Positions 12,001 to 24,000 of a DNA stretch of 64,000 nucleotides are shown in pieces. Position 1 is the stretch's first letter. Each line of letters starts with the position of its first letter. Where the stretch lies: positions 3,093,501 to 3,157,500 of the forward strand of contig JAQFVV010012397.1 in the NCBI GenBank assembly GCA_028023455.1, given 5' to 3'. The DNA is from Epiperipatus broadwayi (taxonomy: Eukaryota > Onychophora > Udeonychophora > Euonychophora > Peripatidae). Made by a program: the position numbers and the translations under genes. The notes beneath the pieces are model-generated. The model worked only from the letters and a program-made list of their open reading frames with translations. It was not told where the DNA came from and did no database searches.

Positions 12001-15000
12001 GCAATAGAAAGAGGATAGAGATACCATTAATAGGTGGCAAGGGAGTATATACATTCTCGGATCTTTTATTTGCTGATAATATCTTTTTGTCAACGGAAAG
12101 TAGGAAAGATATGGAAGTTATGCTGAAGACGTGTGCAAGGATGGGTAAAGAAATGAGGATTTAATTTAGTGAAGAAAAATCAAAAGTAATGATGTTAAAT
12201 GCTGGGAAAAGAGAAGAGAAAGAATTTTTATTGGGGATATAAAGTTAAATGTGGTGAATAGATATAATTATTTGGGAATTGTCTTAAATAATCAGAGAAA
12301 TTGCTGGATGAATGGGAGAAAAAAATGATAAATATATCAAAGAAAAGAAAGAGACTGATAAAGAAATTAACAGTGTTTTCATATAATTGCAGTAGCAGGA
12401 TTAACTTATGGTAACGATGTGTTACATGTTAGTAAAGGGGTGTTAGATTTCTTAGAAAAAGTACAAAGAGAAGTAGTAAGAGATGCCTTATATGCAGATG
12501 TGTGGAATACGAAGGAGGCAATTCAAGGAGAAATGAGATAGTCATGTTTTTATACAAGATGCAAAAAGCAAAATGAAAATGTTTGTAGATTGCAATTTAT
12601 GGATAATAATAGAATAGCCAAAATAGTATTTAATTTGGTTATGAGTAAATGACAGGTGTGGGTGAGAAAGGTAGTACAATATGTAGAAGATTTGGATAAA
12701 GACTTAAGGTCAGTATATTTACACAAAAGGTGGGCTGATTGTGTTAGGAGAATTGTTGAATGTTATAGTGGCAAGAAATGGGATAGAAGAATAAATGAAT
12801 TTATAAAAAGTGATGTGTTGGAGAAATAGAGAACTAGTATGGAGAATAAAAAGAATAAATATATATAGAAGTAAACAGAATATTGTGAGCGAGTTAATTT
12901 ATCTGATAATAGCGGAAAGTAGTTTATTGTTTAAGGCTCGAACAGGATCATTAGCAACAAGAGAATATACACATAAATGGAAAAATATGGGTGAATTAAT
13001 CTGCCAGTAATGTAAGGAAGGCATAGAAAATATTAAGCATCTGTTAATTAACTGAAATGCCTACAAGCAGAAAAGTTACAAATAATCAAGTTGTGGAAGA
13101 ATATAAACAAAGCAATTATATAGAAAGTGGGTTCTTGTTTTTTATGCTGGGTTTGAGAAAAGATAAGGAGGATTTAGATGTAAAGGCCATAAAGTTAACA
13201 AAGATAATGTTGTGGAAATGGGATGTAGCGGGATAGAAAAGAATATGGGAAAAAGGAAAGTGAAAGGAAAAGCAAGGTAGATGGCTAACAAGTTTTTTTG
13301 GGCATAGTGGCTAAGAGATTCCTGACTCTGAGAAAGGAGAAGCCACCGCACATCACATTACATCATGTTCTGATGTTTTTGTCATTTTTTTTTTCTGGTC
13401 TTTTGAGAAGCAATGGTTCAAAAATGTACTATATGTTTAAAACTGTACACATTGTTGTTAACAAAAATAATTATATATAAAAAAAAAGATTAATACAACT
13501 ATGAAAAAGACAGTAAATTTAGAGGATAGAAAGCGTTTATATATATATTCATTAACAGCCAATCAACACTTAGACAATCACAATATCAGTAACAAATCTT
13601 AATCACTCTTGTCTCAAAAAAATTAAGTTACTATCTTTCTTTTTCATTCTTTTTGTGATGAAATGTAAAAATTATAATGTCTAAGTGATAATTAATTCAA
13701 AAAGTTCATTATTACTCATTTGATCAGATCTTAATAACTATATTTTCTTATGATGTCTTATTGCAAGGATAGTATTTGCTCTGTGACTTAGAAAATTAAA
13801 ATTTCTATTTAAATCTTTTTAAAAAAAGCTATAAAATGCTCCAATTTTAAGTTCATATCGATTTTGGAATTTATTCAAACATTTTTAACATATAATAAAT
13901 AGTTTTGTGTCGCTCTTTTCGGGGGGGGGGGGTATTCTTTCTAAAAGTTTTCACATAAACTCAATTGTCTGACAGGATACAATGTTGACTATTAGAATCC
14001 ATAAATTTATAGTCTTCATTTATTCTTATCTCATATTGTGGATGTACTTTCTTAGTTTCAGGAAAAGGTAATGCATTTCTCTCTTTTTTCCCACAAATTT
14101 CATCAATTTATGACAACTTTTATGTATATATATTTTTTCATAAGTAAATTGGTAATTCTCATTCATTACATAAAGAAAATACTTCACACTTTTTTAGATT
14201 TGGTAGAGTTATTACTATCACTAACTTTTACTTTGAGTGATTGTAGACAAACTTTTAATTTTATAAATGAAGTAAAGAAGGAACATATGCAATGTTTTCA
14301 CAGACTCCAAAAATGCAAATTGACAGAAGAATATGAGTCTTAGAAGGGTACTGTGAGCCAAGAAAATATTTGCTGTTATAGAAACAAGTAATATATATAC
14401 TTGAAATTTACAACTTTCTAATTTTTTTATTTTTTATGTAATTTTTTTTTTCGAACTGCAGGTGAAAAGAATTAATAGAGCTGGGACATTAGTATGAATG
14501 TTTGATTCTATATCATTCTAATTAAGAGACATTTGAAATATTAGATATCAAAATTGAAATACATATTTAAAAAGTATCACACTTATTAAAAGCTGATTAA
14601 CATATCACTATTTCTGTTTTGCATATGCTTCCAATAGTCAGATAGTGTCTCACTCATTTTGCTCTGACTTTTTCATGATCTTGCTAATTTGTTCCAAAGA
14701 AATTCTTATTTCTATACATTTGGAATTATATAGTGCCTTTAGATTTGAATAACTAAATATCCATTTTCTGATTATTCTTTAGTTTTTGTTTTAATTAATA
14801 TGAGGGGGAGATTGAGTATATACAATTAACATAAGAGGGAGATGGTGCCCATATAATCAATATGAGCGGGAGATGGAGCATGGTTATGGATCTAAAATGG
14901 TCCAAATAATTTGTAAGAAGAAAAATGATATGAAAAGAAAGGCCAAAGAAGTGTGACTCATTGCATATTCAAAAATTAGTTACTACCGTATTATAATTTG

Positions 15001-18000
15001 ATTATTAATTACATATAAAGCTCTACATACATAGTTCAATAAAACTAACAAGAAATCTAAGCTATAAAATAGTCTTCCAAAAAACGCCCTATATAGGGAA
15101 AACGAGAAATTGAAACCAAATGTACCTTTATTTAAAAAATATTCTGTATATGTTAGTTATCTTTTTGTACACATACTTGAAGATGAAATCTCTTCATTTA
15201 TGGTGAACACATTTCAAGATAACCTGCTGTTATGCAAGTGAAAATATTTTAAATGTGTTCCTTTAAACGATCCATCTTGCTAATGTTTTTCTTGTACACC
15301 ACAACTTTTTTAGTAAGTCAAATGGGGAAAGATCAGGGGATCTTGCAGTGCATTAATTATATAGGGTCTCAGGACCATTGTACGAATTGAATCTTATTAA
15401 TATTTTCTATATATGGCAACTTTTGAGATATTATACATCTTCAAAAACTAATACAGAAAGGCCTGCTTTAAATTATCTAATTATCATTAGATTTATTACT
15501 TATATATATATATCAATTATGTATATTTATTCTTTTAACTAGTATCAGCATATATATACATATGATCACTAGATGGAGCTTACCAATAGCTCTAATCAAG
15601 CTTTATTTTATAAGTGCCAAAAGAGAAAGAATTCAAAATCTCTATTGGAAAGTCCCTATCTCCAGACCAATTGTTTTTGAGATTATGGCTCACCTCAGTG
15701 GAGCACTGGGACTCTAGAAACTAGATTTAAAATACTAACTCAAAAGTCAGCACTTATAAAACACATTACTATCAATATGAAAGCCTGAATTTTTCAGCCA
15801 CATAAATGTCTTCAAATCCAGCCTTACAAACCAGACAGCTATATGGGTCTGAATTCAGCTCAGTTTCACCATATAGTAATAGCCTCTGCAATATAGCATC
15901 ACAAAAGCCTTCAAAGGTATATTTATAATAATTAATAAAACAAGTCATAAATTTTGTAACTTGCTTTTAAGTTTGCATTTAAATAATCACTAGATGGAGC
16001 CTACCAATAGCTCTAATCAAGCTTTATTTTATATATATAGTCTTTTGTTTGCATTTAATTTTTTGAGGAGATATAAATGTACATTTAGTGAAATGTAATT
16101 TAAAACATATTTAATTTATAAAGTATAGAAAAAAAAAAAAAAAAATGATATATTACTGTTATAGAGATGAATAAGAAAGTGCAATGTAGATTTCCAGGAA
16201 AGTAGATGTAAAACTGGTTCATTGGAGATATGAATTTTTAAGATTGAGCACATATATTGAATCATGATTGCTTATCTAAACTCATTTTAATTTTAAAATG
16301 TTGTATAAAATAAATGTGTGAAAAATTAAGACTATAAACTACTAGAAAGAAGATTAAATTTATCATTTAAGTTGAAATAAGAGAAATAAAATATTATAGT
16401 ATCTTATGGGAAAAATAATTAAGATTTTTTTTTTTGGAGATAAATGTAAATATAATATTATAGATATTTTGGGTTCAAGGAAACAAGATATTTTAAAATA
16501 ATTTTACAATCTTAAATGTTAGATTGTTGACCATTAGATTGAAAAGTAGAATTAGAGATTTAATGATCTTCAGGTATTCATGCTTACTAGCTTAGTGATA
16601 CTAATGAAATAGAAATCATATATAACAAAAATTGAAAAAGAATTTTAAAAATAATTGTATATCAATAATGGAGTATTAGATAATGTTATTAAAATGAAAA
16701 GAGATGATAAACTTAAAGAGTAGAGTAATTAAATGCAAGAGATGATTGAATTTTGTATAGAATAAAGTATGATAATAATAAGCTAATATCACGTGGATCA
16801 CAAGTATGAGTCACATTAATACTAATTTTTTTTTAAAAAGTATTAAGAATCTTTTAAGAATTAGAAAAATATTGAATAAAAAAAAAAAGGAAATTCCTAA
16901 ATTTGAATTTGTAAATTTCTTATTTATGATCACTTGTTACAAGTGGTATAGTGAAACACTTCAATCATTTCCTCATCTCACACATTCATTACACATTTAG
17001 CTCATACTCACTCTGTCATATGATTACTCTTTGTCTTGATTTATTATATTTATATTCTATTTTTACAATTATTTTTGCTGAAATTTTAAATTGTATAATT
17101 TTTAATATTATATATAGTGCTTGCAAATAAGCTCTTAACAAGCTTTACAGAATATCCCCAACCCCAGACTGGTTTCTGCTTCTGGCATCCTCAGCAAGGT
17201 GCTAGGATATTCAAGCAGTAGATTAAAAATACCAGGACAAGCCCAGCAGAAAATCTGAAATTTTCAGACATCCATATGTCTTCCAATCCAGCTATCTAAC
17301 TTAAATAGCCATATGGGACTGAACTAAGTTCAGATACACCATATATTAATAGCTTTAGCAATATAAAATCGTCAAAGCCTTAATAGCAAAAAGTAAAATT
17401 ACAAAAAAATCAAGTCGGATGTCACATGACCTAATTTTGTAATACAAGCTTATTAAATTAGGTCATGTGACATCTGACTTTATTTTTTTGTAATTTTTAA
17501 TATGTATCATAATTATGTGCATCTATATTAAAAACATATAGAATTTGATATCTGTTGGTTTAGGCATCTATATGAAAACTTCGTAACCAAATGATCATGG
17601 ATGTGACAACTACTGTATGTGTGTTGTGTATGTATGAACACAATTAAACTTTTTAAGCATTTAAAATTTTATCCTGTTTTAATTTTATGCAGTTATATAA
17701 ATCAGGTCATTTATCATCAGATTTATTACTTATGTGTATTGATATTTGATATTTTAATTACATATATGTAGAAGAATAATGTGTACATTTAATTTTTGTC
17801 ATATTTTTATCTTTGGAAAGTGAAGAGTTAATTTTATCTTTACATATATTTACACACCTACATGTATATATTTAAAAATTCTCATAGTATAGTATTTATT
17901 GCACTTATATATCATGCCTACCTTGTGTTCAAATCCAGATGAAATTTGTAAACTTTTTTAGATGGCTGAGAATACTCCAAGTATGCTTAGAATATTTCCA

Positions 18001-21000
18001 AATAGTTGATTCATATGCAGTTTAATTAGCCATTCATATTAATCAACAAATAGTTATTTAACTATTTTTAGATGGAAGATAAAAGTCAGATTAATCCATA
18101 ATGGTGAGATGAAAGCTAATGCACTGGTCATAAAACTGAAAAAAAAAAAAAAAGATTGTACCATATGCAGCTTTATTCACTGATATGAGAAGTGTTATAT
18201 AGTTATAGCCATTGAGCTTATTTTTATCTTTATATATATAATAATGATTTTTTTGTTTGTGTGTATGTGTAGCCAGTTGAAGAAGAAAAAAAAGAAAAGA
18301 AAAGACCCCGACCACGGCCAACTGCAACTATAGATATTCAGGTAATATTTTTACAGTATTCTATATCTACATGGATAAAGGTGTTTATGTTATATAACTT
18401 TAATTTTATTGAAATTCCAATTTTTTTAATAAAATAATAATAATAATAATGTAGAAGAATAAAAAATTTTATTTACTTCTGACAAAAAAAAGTTTGATTT
18501 GTATATTGAATAAATCTTTAATTTCCTTTTTTCTTTCACATCTTGGAAAATCCTCTATCATATATATCTCTTGAGCATTTGCCTTTTTGTAAAATAAGAT
18601 CAGTATCTTTTTCTTTTTTTTTATAATAAATATTCATTTTTTAGTCAGTATTTTAATATTTTTTATCAAATCAACACAATCTTTTATAATTTTAAAAAAA
18701 ATCCATTTCTCAAAATCTTCATAATTAAATATAATAGTTTAACTCTCTGCTTCTTATAAAACTCCATTCCAAAAAAAATATTTTATAAGCCTCTTTTTAA
18801 ATTTCGTATTATTTATTAAAAGTCTTATTTCTTTCACAAAATTTTTGTCTTATTTTAACTAATCTACTATTATTAATCTAACTTATGATCCTATATAAAT
18901 AAAATATTTGTTACATATGTTTAAGTTTTCATTTAATAATGACATATTGCAAATTATAAAAATTTTGCAGGTGTCATTAACAAATAAGTAATTTAAAGTG
19001 ATTAGTTAAATCTTCATGCTCTCAGTTTCAAATGCTTCAGATTTACCTATACATATAGTTTGGATGAAAAAGGTAGAGTGATTCATTCTATCTTTCAAAA
19101 AGATTTTATCTTGTGTTTGGAAAGGAGAGTAGTCATTAAAAAGTGTTTGATCTGTAAAGTGCATGTGCAGTGGAGTAATCTATTATTATTATTACAACTT
19201 ATAACATTGCGCTATATATTTTTTAACTAATATATTAACTTTTTTTAATCTTTGCATCTAGAAAAGCTTTAGTAATACAATAGTTAGAATTTTATTAATG
19301 GAAAACCATGTTACATGGAACTAAAAATCAATGCAAAATGAAAAGGAATGGGACATTCTGGAAGTTAATAAAAATACAATTCATTGTTAACCTTATTTTT
19401 AATAAAAATAATAACTAACAAACATTTTTGATTCTAGAGAAGCAAAGCTTATTTTGAGCAGTATTTGTTTAGACTCTGGGAGGGGGGGGGGTGCAAGACA
19501 TTGATTGTGGTCTACTTGTTCATTGCCTCAATTAAGAGAAAATTATGGTAACCAATGCTACATTATGTTAGATTAGAAAGCTGTACATAAAAAAAAAAAA
19601 TACATTTTTCACACAAATACATTTACTATAGACGAGAATCGACTCTTCACAATTGAGACAACTGTGTGTAGTTGGGCAAGCTAACTGATGATGGTATCAG
19701 GCAACACATTTCATCATTCAAAATGCACAATGATGCATACATTGATTACAAATTTAGCTGCTCAGATATGTTCACTACACAAAGCAAAGATACAATAGAT
19801 ATAGCATTGAATGCATTCAGTTGATTGCAAAGCCAACAACTATTTTTTGTTATGACCACTGCATAAATTTAAGTAGTTTATCATAAAAAAATAGTATTTT
19901 ATTATATTTTCAAAGAGGGTGTAATGTTTGAAACAATTGCAAAGAAAAGAAAAACATACAATTTTCATAAAGAATAGAAAGAATTATTTTTATTTTTTCA
20001 CAATGATGAATACAAAATGTGTGTTATGGATGTCTTGCAAGTGTCACTCCTTAAAAAAAAAAAGGGAGAACAAAAGATGTTTTAAATATGCAAGTTTTAA
20101 TAAAAGATTTTCTATTAAAAAGAAAATTAAGCTAACAAAAGTTAAAAGAACTCAAATCACAAATAACCAACCAACAAGCCTATTTTATTAAATCCAATAT
20201 TAAATCTAAAGCTGCGGCAGTTGCATAATTTGTGTGAGTTATTTGTTAATAAAATGTAAGAAGTCTTTCACAGATGGAGAAATGATAAAAATTATAAATA
20301 AAAAAAGCATTTTAAAAGCCAATGATGTATTATTTGATTTATTTAAGAATAAAAGTGAAATTATTTTTGCACTTAAAGATCATCTAACTTTTCCATAGAA
20401 CTATCATGTGATATGTAGAAATTATAAATTCTGATTTGATTGAACCACTAACTATCATGTGATATGTAGAAATTATAAATTCTGATTTGATTGAACAACT
20501 ACCTGGATATATATCTAATTGCATTTGTTTTTCCTTGCAGTTTGATGAATCTCTCAACTTGATATTCCTTAGCTTTGTATTTTTATAAGAATCGATTTTA
20601 AGGACAAAAATGTGAAAGAAGAATTATTAACAATCTTACCTTTAAAAAACATTAAAGTGAAGATAACCATTTTCAAAAAAAAATATATAGAGGAGGCAAA
20701 AACTCAATTTATTGATGACGACTAATAAGGCACAATCAGTGATTGGAACATTCAATGAATTTTTGGTTATTAGAGCTAATGATTCGCAGATTGCATTTTA
20801 AGACTCATAAAATTCTAAATATGCATTTTGATTATGGGAATCTGCATGAAAATTATGAATATCATGTGAGGTTGAAATCTTCAGAGAAGAATGCTTCAAG
20901 CTCAACTAGAAGAAAATGAATCTGAGTATGATGAATTATTATATCATGCAAATTGTCTTTGAATAAATTGAGGAATATTTTTACAAAGATTCAGTAATGA

Positions 21001-24000
21001 AATATACATTGAACTTAATGATGATATTTTATTGATGGATTTAGCTTTTATTATCAACATAACTAACCAACCATTTTAAATTGAATTTACAATTGCAATG
21101 AAGAAACAAACAATAGCTGAAATAATTGGACATGTTAACACTTTTAAAAATAAATCAAAGCTGCTATCTGTGCAGTTGATGAAGTCCGAATTTAAAGATT
21201 TCAAAAATATTTCTCTGGAATTATTAAAAAATAGAAGTACTACAAAGATAAATATTATAGGGAAGTAACAGATTTTCACTTTGAATTTGAGAGATCTTTC
21301 CAACAGTTTAATGGACTAGAACCAATAATTATTTTTCATGAGTTATCTGATTGGCAACGCACTAATAATATTTTTTCTTTACCTATAGAGGAAAATGAAA
21401 TTCTCTTTCAAAATGATAATAATTTTCAAAGCACATAAACAATTCAGAACTTAATAGAATTGACAAAGAAAAGTATCCAAATTTTAAAAAAGTTGCATTT
21501 AATTTAATGTATTTTGGCTCTACCTTTCTATAAGAGTTTACATTTTTGACAAAGTAATTAAGTCAAAATTAAAGCATTGGATCATCAAGGTATCGATCTA
21601 GGATAATGTCATATTTTAAAGAATATTTATAAAAATGCAACAGCAACAATTAGATTACATAAGGATACTGGAAAAGTCAACATTGAGAAGGATGTAAGAT
21701 AGGGTGACTCCATATCTCCAAAACTTTTTACAGCAGTGCTGCAAGAAATATTTTGTGGATTAAAATGGGAAGCTAAAGGAATGAAAGTAAATGGAGATTA
21801 TTTAAGTCATTTAGATTTTGCAGATGATGTAGTTGTTTTTGCAAATAATGCTTTAGAGCTGCAGGAGTTATCAGATGAAAGTAAGACTAAAGATAAATGT
21901 TAAAAAGACTAAAGTAATGTTCAATGAATTTACTCAAAATATGAAAATAAAGATTGATTATGATGAGTTAGAAGAAGTTAACTGCTACAAGTACCTTGGT
22001 CAGTATTAATACAGATGGAAACATAATGGATGAAATTAATTGTAGAATTAAACTTGATTGGAGTGCTTTTGGTAGAAATAACTTGATACTAAAAGGAAAT
22101 ATGCCAATGTGTTTGAAAAGGAAGATTTTTAATAAATGTGTTTTACCAGTTCTTACTTATGGATCTGAGACTTGGATACTTAATAGAAGAGCAGTACAGA
22201 GTGGCAATATGTATAGAGAGTTTTGCCTATTTTAAAATTTAAAATAATTAAAAATATATATATTAATTACAAGGTTTATTATAAAAATATAAAAGAACCC
22301 CACACCAAAATAAAATGAAATAAAGCAAAGCAGTACTCCTTCATGGATGGTAAGACCCATTTGTATAAATTTTTTTCATACTGTTATATTTATCTATATT
22401 AATATCCTAGCAAAAACAAGCACTATTGTAGTTTTATAAACACTGGTTATGAAATGATCGTTACATTGCATATATTTTAAGCTAACCTTCCTTATTATCA
22501 TTACTAACCCATGTAGATCCATCCGATATGCTGAGTCGCAGTGCTGTGCAATCAAACCCAGGCTGCGCAAAAGAGACAGTGAACTTATAATGGGCCCTAT
22601 TATACCCAACACCCATAGCCATACACATTTTATCAATACGTAGGCTATGATATCCTGCACAAATCTGACTTTTATACTTCAATACTTATTGTTTACATAT
22701 AACTAATGAGCAATTTCAAACATGCTTTAGAAATAAATTACTAGGAAAATATTAATTTATGGATTTCTCATTTTATTTTATTTAAAGAGAATTTTGTTTG
22801 CTATTATATTTGTGGTTATTACTAATAGCAACGAATTGTGAAACTGATTTTATTTAAAATAGAAATTTTCACTTAAAAAATATTTTGTCATTCAATGGTA
22901 TGAAATTTTAAGAGTAACTTAAGGACTATTTTTTAAAATCTTTCATGACTAAAAGGAATTAACTCATCCATGAAGATCACTCATACAAAAATTCTTATAC
23001 TAACAATAAATTATTAACATTAATAAATTCTAGTATTTAAGTCTAATAGTAATTCGTTTATATTCAGAATACAAGTTTATGTAGGTAAAAACTGAATAAG
23101 ACCTGGTTTATGGACTATAAATAAAGTTTTTACGAATTGCTATTAAGTCTTTTCAAACTGCAGACTTCTGAGATAATGTTTTTTGGAGTACGTATGTTTG
23201 CTTATCTAATCCTGGAGTTTATGGCTTTGATTTGAGGTGAAATTAGAAAGAAGCATCAGTGGTTATTGTTGATCAGAAAAAAATAAGTTTTATAATTAGC
23301 TTATGCCATGCTGGAATAAAGTTATGCGTGGAGAAAGGAGTCTACCATGGTGTAAACACTTCAGCCGCTCATTATTATCAGAACAATGACTGAAATGGGG
23401 TTCATCCATTAGTCAGGTCCCATTTAGTAGACATTGAGAATCACTGGTGATGATTACTTGGAATAAGTGGATTAGCAATGGGCGGAAGGATCTGGAAAAG
23501 TTCAATAATAAAAAGCAATTGAGGTTTGAAAACATCTATTCCTCAAGAGCATATAAATAAATAGATAATTAAATTTTGGAGTGTTTATATGTTTCAGTCC
23601 CATTGTTCATTTCTCAGAAACTTCCAGAAATAGGCTTTAATTAAAAATGTTTATAAGTAAGCCAGCATTCAAACACTAATTACCTTTTAGAATTTTTATT
23701 TTGACAATCCCCATTGTAAGCACATTCCACTCTGAAGATTAATATACTTAAAAAGCAAAATTACTCACACCCGGCAGTATCTGAAAAGACAGAAAAATAA
23801 TCTTGTATGAAGATAAAAACTTTTTTTTATCAAACTTCAATTTTTTCTATAATTTTTTTTTGAAAATTACATATATATATATGCATTCTATATATTCAAC
23901 CATACCTTAAAGTACGAGTTAAAATACAACTTGATTACGAATTGTAACCTTTTATTGTTATTTGCAATCTTATATATGTATAATTTGAGACACATAAAAA

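Noticed and set aside
15564-16033. Solo LTR pair around a small LTR retrotransposon
   Set aside because: The 48-bp direct repeats lack TG...CA ends, primer-binding site and polypurine tract, and they are explained as a partial tandem R2 unit.
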